Shown: positions 55,761 to 64,000, counted from the first letter of the stretch. The stretch: 64,000 nucleotides of DNA from Algibacter amylolyticus (GCF_014202225.1 NZ_JACHGE010000008.1:133912-197911), one strand, 5' to 3'. Notes: generated from the sequence alone by a model not told the origin. Program-made: numbers and translations.

Positions 55761-58256
55761 ATGAAAGTAAAAGTACTATTACTATTTAGTGCAATACTAA
55801 TGTCATTGTCATTACAAGCACAGAATTCAATTGCTATTATCAGTCCTCCACCTTCTGTCGAAGCAAATACACATGTTGATATTACCTTTGATTATACTTT
55901 AGCAGAAGTTGGTCATGCATTTATAAGGTTTAAAAATGCAGATGGAAATGTTACGGCAAGCCCTGTTTATGATTTGGCTGCAGGTTCTGGTACTCTAACT
56001 GTATCACTTGAAATACCTCGTTCGTTTAATGGGGAGGTTCTACCTCTCGATAATTCTTATAGCTTTCAGGCACAATTGTTTAATTCAAATTATTCAGCAA
56101 CTCTTGCAAGTGTAGATTATCAAGGCGTTACCTTAACTGCAGCAACAAATTTTATAGAATTAACTAGTTCCCCTACAACAGTAAATGCTTCTTCTACTGT
56201 TGATCTTACTTTTGATTATGCGACAACAGGACCTAATGGAGGTGATTTATGGGTATTTATTAAGTTTCGAAACGGAGCTAATCAAGAATTGACTCAGGGA
56301 AGTAAGAAATTAACTTCAACTTCAGGAAGTGAAACCATAAGTGTTACAATACCAGATGAAGCATTAGGGAGCGACTATAGTTTTCAGGCACAATTTTATG
56401 ATTTGGGTCCACAAGGAAATAATTGGGCATATTTCGCAGCCGATACTGTTGAAGGAATTATTGTAGAAGAAGCTTTAGCTCCGGCAAACTCCATAACAAT
56501 ATTAGACCCTCAAACAACGGTTTTTACTGGTAGATTGATTGATTATGATTTAAGCTATGTTACCGATGAACCTGCAGCCTATGCATTAATACGCTTTAAA
56601 GGGCCATCTGGTAATTTAGAACAAGCCTTTCAGGAAGTAACAGAATCCGAAGGAACCGTTACAGTAAGTGTACTATCTCCTGAAACTGCAGGAACTAATT
56701 ATAGCTTACAAGCACAACTTTATACTAAAGGTTGGGCAGAGTTAGATACTTATGATCTTGCTGGAATTATCGTAGAAGAATATATACCAACTGGAGAAAA
56801 TACATTAGAAATAGTTAATACATCAACAGATCCTATTAATAACGGAACACTAAGACAGGTAGATGTAAAATACAATTTATTGCAAACCAGTAAAATATTA
56901 GTTGAGGTTCGCGATAAAGAAGACCCTGCAAGTGGTAAAAAAATTGGAGATGTTTGGATAGAGTTACCAGCAGGTAATGATACCGTTACACTAGATTTAG
57001 TTGTTGATGCTGGTTTTCCTGGTGCAACAAACCGTATACAAGCCTTGTTATTTGAAGGCGGCACGTCTTGGGATCCAATTTCAATACCAGAAATTCCTTA
57101 TTTATTAGTAGGTGAGGGAGACGGAACAATTACTTATAGAGGGCAACCTTTTGTAGGCGATGGTACTCAAAACAACCTTTTTTCTGAAGATTTAGGTAAT
57201 GGCTATTACACTAACTATTACATAGCTAATGGATGGGAAGGCCCGTTAAAAATGAAGTTTGGTGCTTTTGGTACACCTTCATGGATTGAATTTGAAAATC
57301 AGAATACTTATGCTCAAGGACATAGAGAATTTGATATTAAAATTCAAAAATTCTCATGGCATGAGGATAAAGATTTCTTTACAGATAGAGGATACCCAAC
57401 AGCTTTAAAAGATATAGACTTTCCGTTAGAATGTACTTTAGAAGGGCAGTGGAGTGCAGGAAGTGGAGGTAAAGGTCAAGTTAATATGACGGCTTGGGTT
57501 ACCGAAACTGGAGATATGTCGGGTAATAGAATTGATGTAATTGTTCATGCCTTTGATAATGGAGGAAACTCTAGAGTTAAGTACGATAACGAAGAAGGTA
57601 GGTTTAGAAATATTGGCGAGTTTACTGCCAATAATGGTTTAACGTATCAAATTTTAAGAACCTTACCTGGCTCTTTAGGAGAGGTGGCTTCTTATAACTT
57701 AGTGCCAGATGCTATAGTGCAGGAAGATCCAAGAGCAGATTATACTACAGAGGTGATAACATCTACTATCGATATGAAAAATATCATGGATAATTTAATA
57801 GCTAAAGAAGCGGCTTACACAGGGTCGCAAGGACAAGTTGCAATTAATAACGATTGGTTAATTAATGGATTAGAATGGACTGTGGTTGGACAATCAGAAA
57901 ATTTAGACTCTGAAGGGATAATGATTCCTAGTGGTCATGGTAAATTTACATTTATTGATTATACTATTCCAGATTTAGTAAAAACATTAAGTGCAAATGA
58001 TTTTGATTCAAAGCTTAAAAACTTATCAATTTATCCTAATCCATTTTCAGATTCATTCAACTACAAGTTGGATGCTCAATTAAGTGAACCATTACGTGTG
58101 GATGTATTTTCTATTGATGGAAGAAAAATAAACACTAACACAACCTCTTACGGTAATAGTGGAACAGTATATACAGGACCATTAAGTAACGGCATGTACC
58201 TTGTTCGTATTACTGCAGGTAATGTTCAAGAAACTAGAAGGTTGATTAAGAATTAA
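55761..58256 (+). CDS. T9SS-exported mosaic protein: Ig-like modules plus unrecognised C-terminal beta module
   Basis: An 831-residue secreted protein. Residues 1-243 are the near copy of the gene at 53957 (signal and two Ig-like modules). A third Ig module (about 244-350) and a fourth (about 355-455; NTLEIVNTSTDPINNGTLR) match the equivalent region of the protein at 51403. The unrecognised module (about 460-735) again has ITYRGQ, EFDIKIQKFSWH, DRGYPT, NMTAWV, DVIVHAFDN, SYNLVP and GLEWTVVG. A T9SS tail ends it. It therefore joins the front of one paralog type to the back of another. The conserved module may bind or cleave an arabinose-containing glycan; that is inferred from the regulon only. 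Confidence 0.85.
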   Translation: MKVKVLLLFSAILMSLSLQAQNSIAIISPPPSVEANTHVDITFDYTLAEVGHAFIRFKNADGNVTASPVYDLAAGSGTLTVSLEIPRSFNGEVLPLDNSYSFQAQLFNSNYSATLASVDYQGVTLTAATNFIELTSSPTTVNASSTVDLTFDYATTGPNGGDLWVFIKFRNGANQELTQGSKKLTSTSGSETISVTIPDEALGSDYSFQAQFYDLGPQGNNWAYFAADTVEGIIVEEALAPANSITILDPQTTVFTGRLIDYDLSYVTDEPAAYALIRFKGPSGNLEQAFQEVTESEGTVTVSVLSPETAGTNYSLQAQLYTKGWAELDTYDLAGIIVEEYIPTGENTLEIVNTSTDPINNGTLRQVDVKYNLLQTSKILVEVRDKEDPASGKKIGDVWIELPAGNDTVTLDLVVDAGFPGATNRIQALLFEGGTSWDPISIPEIPYLLVGEGDGTITYRGQPFVGDGTQNNLFSEDLGNGYYTNYYIANGWEGPLKMKFGAFGTPSWIEFENQNTYAQGHREFDIKIQKFSWHEDKDFFTDRGYPTALKDIDFPLECTLEGQWSAGSGGKGQVNMTAWVTETGDMSGNRIDVIVHAFDNGGNSRVKYDNEEGRFRNIGEFTANNGLTYQILRTLPGSLGEVASYNLVPDAIVQEDPRADYTTEVITSTIDMKNIMDNLIAKEAAYTGSQGQVAINNDWLINGLEWTVVGQSENLDSEGIMIPSGHGKFTFIDYTIPDLVKTLSANDFDSKLKNLSIYPNPFSDSFNYKLDAQLSEPLRVDVFSIDGRKINTNTTSYGNSGTVYTGPLSNGMYLVRITAGNVQETRRLIKN

Positions 58257-58283
58257 AAAAAATAATCAAATAAAAGTTAAAGG

Positions 58284-58307
58284 TCGTCTAAATTAACATT
58301 TAGGCGA
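58284..58307 (+). terminator. Stem-loop terminator
   Basis: TCGTCTAAAT (58284-58293) pairs with ATTTAGGCGA (58298-58307) with one G-U pair, followed by TTTTTG. It ends the transcript of the gene at 55761. Confidence 0.8.
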
Positions 58308-58339
58308 TTTTTGTTTTTATAAGTATTGTAATTTAATAT

Positions 58340-58358
58340 AAATGTGTATATTACACTT
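58340..58358 (+). promoter_or_regulatory. AraR-like operator upstream of the gene at 58468
   Basis: AAATGTGTATATTACACTT, identical to the site at 55664, lies 110 bp before the start codon. A TTG at 58326-58328 is spaced like a -33 element from the embedded TATATTAC. Confidence 0.72.
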
Positions 58359-58467
58359 ATATTTTAAGTTGTTTTTTTGGATGATAAGTAATTATAGAAA
58401 AATAAATACTTATAATACTAAAGCCATTTAAAAGGTAGACTAATATTAATAAACAAAAACAAAAACT

Positions 58468-59628
58468 ATGAAAACAAAATTACACTTATTATTTTTCGCT
58501 GTATTATTCTCTTTAGGTATACAGGCGCAGACTATTTCTGTTACAAGTACACTTCCATCAACTATTGAAACTGGTGATGCCCTTGATTTTATTACGGACT
58601 ACAATACTGGTGGTGTAACACCATATTCATTAATTGTAAGATTATATGAAAGTGATGGTACTACAAGATATGGAAGTGATCAGGGTGTGGTAAACCTTGT
58701 AAACGTTTCAGGAACAGAAACAGTAAGTATAAATGCACCGTTAGTTGCAGGAGATTATGTGGCTAAAGTTTTTCTTGAGGACCCTAGCGATTACTCCAAA
58801 ACTTTTGCACCAGATATACCTTTAACAGTTACCCCTAAAGTTGTTTCAGTAAAAGATTCTTATTCATTTAACACAGATGGTGACTCTGAAGGATGGTTAA
58901 TAGGAACTACTGGTGGGGCAAACCCAACAGCTAATGTTACAAGTGGAGCCATAGTAATTAATCGTGGTTCTGGAGCGTGGGGTACTACTTATATTGAGCA
59001 AAGTGAGTATAAATTAGATCCTACAGTGCATAGCTATGTGCATATTACTTATAAAAATTTATCAAAACCAAATGAAAATAATGAAATTGGTTTAGATTGG
59101 ATTACATCTGGTGGCGCTAGGTCTACAGAAGTAAATCTTCCTATTGAAACAAGTGATTGGAGTACTCCAATGGCTGATTTTAAAACCGTTAGTTATAATT
59201 TGGGAGATAATACAGAATGGATACACTCAGGCATGTCTGTGGTTGCAGATGCAACTAATTTTAGATTGTATATTCGTGAAGCTGGAGGAAGTACTAAATC
59301 TGGTGATTTAGAAATAGATTCTATTATTTTTAATGATGTTCCTCCGTCAACTTTAACTAATAATAAGCTTAAAACAAACTTGAAAAGCGTATCAGTTTAT
59401 CCTAATCCGTTTAAAGATTCATTTTCATATCAATTTGACTCTAACACGAGTCAATCAGTAAATGTAGAGTTATTTACAATTACTGGTCAAAAAATTAAAG
59501 ACATAAAAAATGCTACTATTTCTAATAATAGAGGTACAGTTAATACCGAAAATTTGAGTAAAGGTATGTATCTAGTGCGTATTTCTTCTGGAGATATTCA
59601 AGAAACCAAAAGACTAATAAAGAATTAA
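58468..59628 (+). CDS. T9SS-exported protein with Ig-like and CBM-like jelly-roll domains
   Basis: A 386-residue secreted protein. The signal peptide (MKTKLHLLFFAVLFSLGIQA) resembles that of its three upstream paralogs. One divergent Ig-like module (about 22-128) is followed by a jelly-roll domain (about 130-290) beginning SYSFNTDGDSEGWLIG and ending LEIDSIIFND, a pattern typical of carbohydrate-binding modules. The T9SS tail has YPNPFKDSFSYQF and SKGMYLVRISSG. It has no catalytic residues I can recognise and probably binds a glycan at the cell surface. It has its own operator (58340) and terminator, as do the two preceding genes, so each paralog is its own transcription unit. Confidence 0.82.
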   Translation: MKTKLHLLFFAVLFSLGIQAQTISVTSTLPSTIETGDALDFITDYNTGGVTPYSLIVRLYESDGTTRYGSDQGVVNLVNVSGTETVSINAPLVAGDYVAKVFLEDPSDYSKTFAPDIPLTVTPKVVSVKDSYSFNTDGDSEGWLIGTTGGANPTANVTSGAIVINRGSGAWGTTYIEQSEYKLDPTVHSYVHITYKNLSKPNENNEIGLDWITSGGARSTEVNLPIETSDWSTPMADFKTVSYNLGDNTEWIHSGMSVVADATNFRLYIREAGGSTKSGDLEIDSIIFNDVPPSTLTNNKLKTNLKSVSVYPNPFKDSFSYQFDSNTSQSVNVELFTITGQKIKDIKNATISNNRGTVNTENLSKGMYLVRISSGDIQETKRLIKN

Positions 59629-59650
59629 TAGCAAATTTAGTTAAGTGGGT

Positions 59651-59680
59651 AAAGTCGTTTATTTAATTATAAACGACTTT
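59651..59680 (+). terminator. Stem-loop terminator
   Basis: Perfect 12-bp arms AAAGTCGTTTAT (59651-59662) and complement (59669-59680), followed by a TTTGTTTT tract. It ends the transcript of the gene at 58468. Confidence 0.88.
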
Positions 59681-59746
59681 TTTGTTTTATTAATTAAAGT
59701 ATGACTTATTAAATTTAATGTAATTCTAATAGTTTGGTTATAATAA

Positions 59747-59923
59747 TCAAAAAAAGCTATTAAAACAAGCGAAACCTTTCTCCGTAATAGCGTTCCAGTA
59801 AATGTTAGTTATCTAAGTACAGGGATGTATTTGTTGCGTTTTTCTTCTGGACAGTTTCAGGGAATCAAGATTATTGATAAAAAAAGGCATTTTTATTGTT
59901 TTTGTAATACATTTCAAATTTAA
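59747..59923 (+). pseudogene. Orphan fragment of a T9SS sorting domain, remnant of a lost paralog
   Basis: The frame reads SVPVNVSYLSTGMYLLRFSS followed by GQFQGIKIIDKK, which lines up with the last 35 residues of the neighbouring paralogs (SRGLYLVRISSG, then LQGTRKLIKN). There is no start codon, signal peptide or upstream domain; a stop precedes the frame at about 59744. It reads on past the normal end to a stop at 59921. It lies in the 414-bp gap between the gene at 58468 and the Nudix regulator and marks a deleted fifth paralog. Confidence 0.75.
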
Positions 59924-59964
59924 ACCTAAGGTTTTTCTTTAAAAATGTTAAGGAATGTTAATAT

Positions 59965-59983
59965 ATATGTGGATTTTACACTT
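59965..59983 (+). promoter_or_regulatory. AraR-like operator upstream of the Nudix regulator gene
   Basis: ATATGTGGATTTTACACTT fits the dyad with a perfect right arm and a changed left arm, 60 bp before the regulator start. It suggests autoregulation. Confidence 0.6.
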
Positions 59984-60042
59984 ATTTTTAAGATATTTGA
60001 AGTCTATAGAATAGAAATTATTTTTGAGCTAAACTTTTTAAT

Positions 60043-60732
60043 ATGTTAAACGATTACAGTAAGGAAGATAAAGTCCTATTAGCAGTAGATTGTATAATCT
60101 TCGGTTTTGATGGCGAAGATCTTAAAATATTACTAATTAAAAGAGACTTCGAGCCAGAAAAAGGAAAATGGTCTTTAATTGGTGGGTTTTTAAAGAAAGA
60201 GGAAAATCTAGATAAAGCAGCCATACGCATTCTAAACCACCTTACTGGTTTAGATAATATTTATATGGAGCAGCTGTATACCTTTAGTAAAGTAGATAGA
60301 GATCCGGCAGAACGTACTATTTCTACAGCATATTATGCCTTAATTGATATTGAGTCGCACAACAATGAATTTACTAATGTAGAAACATCAAAATGGTTTA
60401 GTTTAAAAAATGCTCCAGATTTAATTTTTGATCATAACAGAATGGTAGAAAGGGCTGTATCTCGATTAAAATACAGAACAAAGACTAAGCCTATTGGGTT
60501 CGAGTTGCTGCCAGAAAAGTTTACAATGCTACAACTTCAAAACCTTTATGAATCTATTTTAAATGAAAAATTAGATAAAAGAAATTTCACGAGTAAAATA
60601 AATGCTTTGGATATTCTAATCAAGCTAAAAGAAAAGGATATGGGCTCATCCAAAAAAGGTTCATATCTATATACTTTTGATGCAGAGAAGTATAATAAAA
60701 AGCTAAAAGAAGGCTTTGTATTTAAAATTTAA
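60043..60732 (+). CDS. araR: Nudix-family transcriptional regulator, AraR-like
   Basis: A 229-residue protein with an N-terminal Nudix-like domain (about 10-140; LAVDCIIFGFDG, LLIKRDFEPEKGKWSLIGGF) and a C-terminal winged helix-turn-helix (about 150-229; LLPEKFTMLQLQNLYESIL, RNFTSKI). The Nudix box GX5EX7REUXEEXGU is degraded: RILNHLTG stands where REUXEEXG should be, so hydrolysis is unlikely and the domain probably binds a ligand. Nudix-type AraR of Bacteroides thetaiotaomicron represses arabinose genes and responds to L-arabinose. Direct adjacency to araBDA and the operator series argue for the same role here. Some relatives regulate other sugars, but context is strong. Confidence 0.85.
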   Translation: MLNDYSKEDKVLLAVDCIIFGFDGEDLKILLIKRDFEPEKGKWSLIGGFLKKEENLDKAAIRILNHLTGLDNIYMEQLYTFSKVDRDPAERTISTAYYALIDIESHNNEFTNVETSKWFSLKNAPDLIFDHNRMVERAVSRLKYRTKTKPIGFELLPEKFTMLQLQNLYESILNEKLDKRNFTSKINALDILIKLKEKDMGSSKKGSYLYTFDAEKYNKKLKEGFVFKI

Positions 60733-60741
60733 ATTTTTTTT

Positions 60742-60769
60742 AAACCCTGAAACATTAGTTTCAGGGTTT
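60742..60769 (+). terminator. Stem-loop terminator after the regulator gene
   Basis: Perfect 12-bp arms AAACCCTGAAAC (60742-60753) and complement (60758-60769), 4-nt loop, followed by a T-rich tract. Confidence 0.88.
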
Positions 60770-60870
60770 TTATTTTATTGTAATTTAGTAAGTTATCGCT
60801 ATTTTATCCTCTCCCGATTGCTATGATGCATACCTGTTTTATAATATTATAACTAAAACATAATATTTAA

Positions 60871-60912
60871 AAGTGTAAAAGAAACACTTATAGAAATAAA
60901 ATGCTATATTTG
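60871..60912 (+). promoter_or_regulatory. AraR-like operator and -7 box of araBDA
   Basis: AAGTGTAAAAGAAACACTT (60871-60889) has perfect 6-bp arms and the 7-bp spacer. A TATATTTG -7 box follows at 60905-60912, placing the transcript start near 60919 and araB at 60932. The operator covers the -33 region, so bound protein would compete with RNA polymerase. Confidence 0.78.
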
Positions 60913-60931
60913 TTAAAATATACATTGAGAA

Positions 60932-62605
60932 ATGAAAAAATATGTCATCGGTTTAGATTATGGATCCGATTCTGTTAGAGCTGTATTAATTGATACAGAT
61001 AATGGGGTTGAGGTAGCCTCAGATGTACATTGGTATGAGCGTTGGAAGAATAATTCGTATTGTAACGCCAGTTTAAATCAGTTTAGGCAGCATCCTCTAG
61101 ATCATATAGAAGGTTTAGTAAAGACCATTAAATCGGTGGTAGAGGAAAGTAAGATTGATGCCAACTTAATAAAAGGTATTTGTATAGATACTACAGGATC
61201 GTCGCCTATTCCCGTAAATGAAAACGGAACACCACTAGCATTAACTAAAGGTTTTGAAGAAAACCCTAATGCTATGATGGTACTTTGGAAAGATCATACA
61301 GCTATAGAAGAAGCTAATGAAATTAATCGTTTAGCTGAACATTGGGGCGGACTAAATTTTACTAAATACGAAGGTGGGATTTATTCATCTGAATGGTTTT
61401 GGGCAAAAATATTACACGTTATTCGCGAAGATGAGGCAGTTAAAAATGCAGCCTATTCCTGGATGGAACATTGCGATTTAATGACTTTTTTACTTATTGA
61501 AAATAAAGATTTAAAAGCATTTAAAAGAAGTCGATGCGCTGCAGGACATAAAGCTATGTGGCATTCAGACTGGAATGGTTTACCACCAGAAGCGTTTTTA
61601 AACCAATTAGATCCATATTTAGGAGAGTTAAGAGCAAATTTATTTTCTGAAACCTTCACATCAAACGAGGTAGCAGGAACCTTAAGTAAAGAATGGGCAG
61701 AAAAATTAGGACTTACTACAAATACTGTAATAGCAGTTGGTACTTTCGATGCACATGCAGGTGCCGTTGGAGCCAAAATTGAAGAACATGCTTTAGTGAG
61801 AGTTATGGGAACTTCAACTTGCGATATTATGGTGTCTTCTCACGAAAATATTGGGAGTAAAACTGTTCGAGGTATTTGCGGTCAAGTAGATGGCTCGGTA
61901 ATACCAGGCTTGGTAGGCTTAGAAGCAGGACAATCTGCATTTGGCGACCTACTAGCGTGGTTTAAAAATGTTTTGTCATGGCCAATTGATAACTTGGTGT
62001 TAAACTCTGCTATTCTAGATGAGAGTCAAAAAAACAAACTAAAAGAGGAGATTGAATCTAATTTTATAAAAGTATTAAGCAAGCAGGCGGAACAAATTCC
62101 TTTATCCGAAAGTATTCCAACAGCTCTAGATTGGATAAATGGTAGAAGAACGCCAGACGCAAATCAAGAGTTAAAGGCAGCATTATCCAATTTGTCGTTA
62201 GGCACAAAAGCACCACACATTTTTAAGGCATTAGTAAATGCTATTTGTTTTGGAGCTAAAAAAATTGTTGAGCGATTTGAGGAAGAAGGTGTTGCTATTA
62301 ATAGCGTTATAGGCATTGGCGGTGTGGCTAGAAAATCGCCATTTATTATGCAAACGCTAGCTAATGTTCTTGATAAACCAATAAAAATTGCAGCTTCAGA
62401 TCAAACACCAGCTCTTGGTGCAGCCATATATGCTTCTGTTTCGGCCGGTATATATCCAACAGTGCTTGAAGCAAGCCAAAAAATGGGAAGCTATTTTGAG
62501 GCTACTTATTATCCTGAAAAGGACAAAGTAACAACATATAATAATTTGATGGAATCCTATAATGAACTGAGTTCTTTTGTTGAAACGATCACAAATAATA
62601 AATAA
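60932..62605 (+). CDS. araB: Ribulokinase (FGGY family)
   Basis: A 557-residue sugar kinase, close to the usual AraB size. It opens with the phosphate-1 motif GLDYGSDSVRAVLID, has DTTGSSPIPVNENG, the catalytic Asp region GTFDAHAGAVGAK, and the adenosine motif IGGVARKSPFIMQTLANVL near residue 460. It phosphorylates L-ribulose to L-ribulose 5-phosphate with ATP. It is the first gene of araB-araD-araA, with araD starting on the base after its stop codon. The operator and a TATATTTG box lie just upstream. Confidence 0.93.
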   Translation: MKKYVIGLDYGSDSVRAVLIDTDNGVEVASDVHWYERWKNNSYCNASLNQFRQHPLDHIEGLVKTIKSVVEESKIDANLIKGICIDTTGSSPIPVNENGTPLALTKGFEENPNAMMVLWKDHTAIEEANEINRLAEHWGGLNFTKYEGGIYSSEWFWAKILHVIREDEAVKNAAYSWMEHCDLMTFLLIENKDLKAFKRSRCAAGHKAMWHSDWNGLPPEAFLNQLDPYLGELRANLFSETFTSNEVAGTLSKEWAEKLGLTTNTVIAVGTFDAHAGAVGAKIEEHALVRVMGTSTCDIMVSSHENIGSKTVRGICGQVDGSVIPGLVGLEAGQSAFGDLLAWFKNVLSWPIDNLVLNSAILDESQKNKLKEEIESNFIKVLSKQAEQIPLSESIPTALDWINGRRTPDANQELKAALSNLSLGTKAPHIFKALVNAICFGAKKIVERFEEEGVAINSVIGIGGVARKSPFIMQTLANVLDKPIKIAASDQTPALGAAIYASVSAGIYPTVLEASQKMGSYFEATYYPEKDKVTTYNNLMESYNELSSFVETITNNK

Positions 62606-63307
62606 ATGAGTACCAATTACAACGCATTAAAGCAAGAATGTTACAAGGCTAATATGGAGCTAAACGCACTAGGTTTAGTTATTTATACATTTGGTAATGT
62701 AAGTGCTGTTGATAGAGATAATGGTGTTTTTGCTATAAAACCAAGTGGTGTACCTTATGAGGAATTAAGGCCAGAAGATATTGTTATTTTAGATTTCGAT
62801 AATAACGTTATTGAAGGAAAGTTACGTCCATCTTCAGATACAAAAACACATGCCTATTTATATAAAAACTGGTCCGATATTGGAGGTGTAGCGCACACAC
62901 ACGCTATGTATTCTGTAGCTTGGGCTCAAGCACAACAAGATATTCCCATTTTTGGAACAACGCATGCTGATCATTTAACTTCAGATATTCCTTGTGCACC
63001 ACCAATGAGTGATGCCTTAATTCAAGGAAATTATGAGCACAATACAGGTATTCAGATATTAGATTGTTTCAAAGATAAAGGACTTTCTTATAAAGAAACC
63101 GAAATGATTTTAATTGGAAATCATGGTCCCTTTGCCTGGGGCAAAAATGCAGCAAAAGCAGTTTATAATAGTAAAGTTTTAGAAACTGTAGCGCAAATGG
63201 CAACCTTAACCTTACAAATAAACCCAAGCGCATTAAGATTAAAAGATTCATTAATAAAAAAACATTACGAGCGTAAGCATGGAAAAGATGCGTATTACGG
63301 ACAGTAA
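62606..63307 (+). CDS. araD: L-ribulose-5-phosphate 4-epimerase
   Basis: A 233-residue class II aldolase-family epimerase, matching AraD in length. The metal-binding His residues are in [13 protein letters not shown] (HTH near residue 97) and [10 protein letters not shown] near residue 171. The phosphate-binding segment FGNVSAVD and [10 protein letters not shown] are present. It turns L-ribulose 5-phosphate into D-xylulose 5-phosphate, feeding the pentose phosphate pathway. It abuts araB with no gap and precedes araA by 16 bp. Confidence 0.93.
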   Translation: MSTNYNALKQECYKANMELNALGLVIYTFGNVSAVDRDNGVFAIKPSGVPYEELRPEDIVILDFDNNVIEGKLRPSSDTKTHAYLYKNWSDIGGVAHTHAMYSVAWAQAQQDIPIFGTTHADHLTSDIPCAPPMSDALIQGNYEHNTGIQILDCFKDKGLSYKETEMILIGNHGPFAWGKNAAKAVYNSKVLETVAQMATLTLQINPSALRLKDSLIKKHYERKHGKDAYYGQ

Positions 63308-63323
63308 AATAGATAGAACAGTT

Positions 63324-64000
63324 ATGATAGATATTTCACAAAAACAAATATGGTTTGTTACGGGAAGTCAGGATTTATATGGTGATGAGACCTTAAGACA
63401 AGTAGCAGAAAATTCACAAAAAATTGTAGAAGGTTTTAATGAATCTGCGCTATTACCAATAAAAATTATTTGGAAACCAACCGTAAAATCGCCAGATGAA
63501 ATTACAAATATCTGTCAGGAAGCTAATGCCGAAAAAAAGTGCGTAGGTATAATTACCTGGATGCATACGTTTTCGCCTGCTAAGATGTGGATAAAAGGCT
63601 TAACAATTCTTAATAAACCGCTATGCCATTTGCATACACAGTTTAATGCAGAAATTCCTTGGGAGTCTATTAATATGGATTTTATGAACCTGAATCAATC
63701 TGCACATGGCGATAGAGAATTTGGTTTCATGATGAGCAGAATGCGAAAAAAACGCAAAGTGGTTGTAGGGCATTGGCAAAGTGAAAATGTTCAGAAAAAA
63801 TTGGGAATATGGTCTAGAGTGGCATTAGGTTGGGATGAATTACAACATTTAAAAGTGGCTAGAATTGGCGATAATATGCGTGAAGTTGCGGTAACCGAAG
63901 GCGATAAAGTAGCGGCGCAAATGCGATTTGGCTTTTCTGTAAATGGTTTCGATTCTTCAGATGTGGTTAAGCATATTAACAAAGTTTCAGATAATGAAAT
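63324..64000 (+). CDS. araA: L-arabinose isomerase (partial, cut by the window end)
   Basis: The first 225 residues of a protein usually about 500 long. It begins [20 protein letters not shown] and contains [31 protein letters not shown] and [16 protein letters not shown], all AraA landmarks. It converts L-arabinose to L-ribulose in the cytoplasm. ATG at 63324 lies 16 bp after araD. The frame remains open to 64000, and the metal-binding residues of the second half are outside the window. Confidence 0.93.
   Translation, partial: MIDISQKQIWFVTGSQDLYGDETLRQVAENSQKIVEGFNESALLPIKIIWKPTVKSPDEITNICQEANAEKKCVGIITWMHTFSPAKMWIKGLTILNKPLCHLHTQFNAEIPWESINMDFMNLNQSAHGDREFGFMMSRMRKKRKVVVGHWQSENVQKKLGIWSRVALGWDELQHLKVARIGDNMREVAVTEGDKVAAQMRFGFSVNGFDSSDVVKHINKVSDNE

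Overview
The window looks like a chromosome segment of a marine polysaccharide-degrading Flavobacteriia (Bacteroidota). The evidence is low GC with AT-rich intergenic DNA, two SusC/SusD pairs, lipoproteins with acidic residues right after the lipidated Cys, type IX secretion (T9SS) C-terminal sorting domains, almost no Shine-Dalgarno sequences, and TAnnTTTG-type -7 boxes. I cannot name the genus.

Layout. (1) 1-3616, minus: a large secreted M14 metallocarboxypeptidase, cut by the window edge inside a 29-residue Cys/Trp repeat array. (2) 3953-12090, plus: an apparently complete non-phosphorylative L-fucose (6-deoxyhexose) pathway: FucP permease, mutarotase, SDR fucose dehydrogenase, lactonase, UxaA-family dehydratase, second SDR, FAH-family hydrolase, and an FMN L-lactate dehydrogenase that returns the lactate to pyruvate. 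(3) 12416-18243: HPP membrane protein, soluble histidine kinase and sigma-54-dependent response regulator, followed by small proteins, a GreA/Rnk-like factor and a Usp protein. Two -24/-12-like elements lie in this block. (4) 18612-21656: DsbD, a GNAT acetyltransferase and a MORN-like secreted protein. (5) 21711-28055: an SOS-type mutagenesis cassette (S24/LexA-like repressor, divergent Y-family polymerase coupled to a short DnaE-type polymerase) and a convergent exonuclease/GIY-YIG fusion. (6) 28734-44085: a glycan-uptake locus with two SusCD pairs, a DUF1735-like lipoprotein, an Ig-repeat lipoprotein, a TPR protein and a T9SS-exported purple-acid-phosphatase-like enzyme. (7) 44229-50615: divergent GH3 and GH2 glycosidase genes. 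(8) 51403-59628: four T9SS-exported paralogs built from Ig-like modules, two of them with an unrecognised C-terminal module. (9) 60043-64000: a Nudix-type AraR-like regulator and araB-araD-araA (araA is cut by the edge).

The most interesting signal is a 19-bp dyad (AANTGT-N7-ACACTT). It lies upstream of the GH3/GH2 pair, all four Ig-module proteins, the Nudix regulator itself and araB. This ties the uncharacterised secreted family to an L-arabinose regulon. The region also shows a recent 729-bp in-frame duplication, a mosaic gene joining two paralog types, and an orphan T9SS-tail fragment left by a lost paralog. The SusCD locus shows no such operator, so its membership in the regulon is not supported by sequence.
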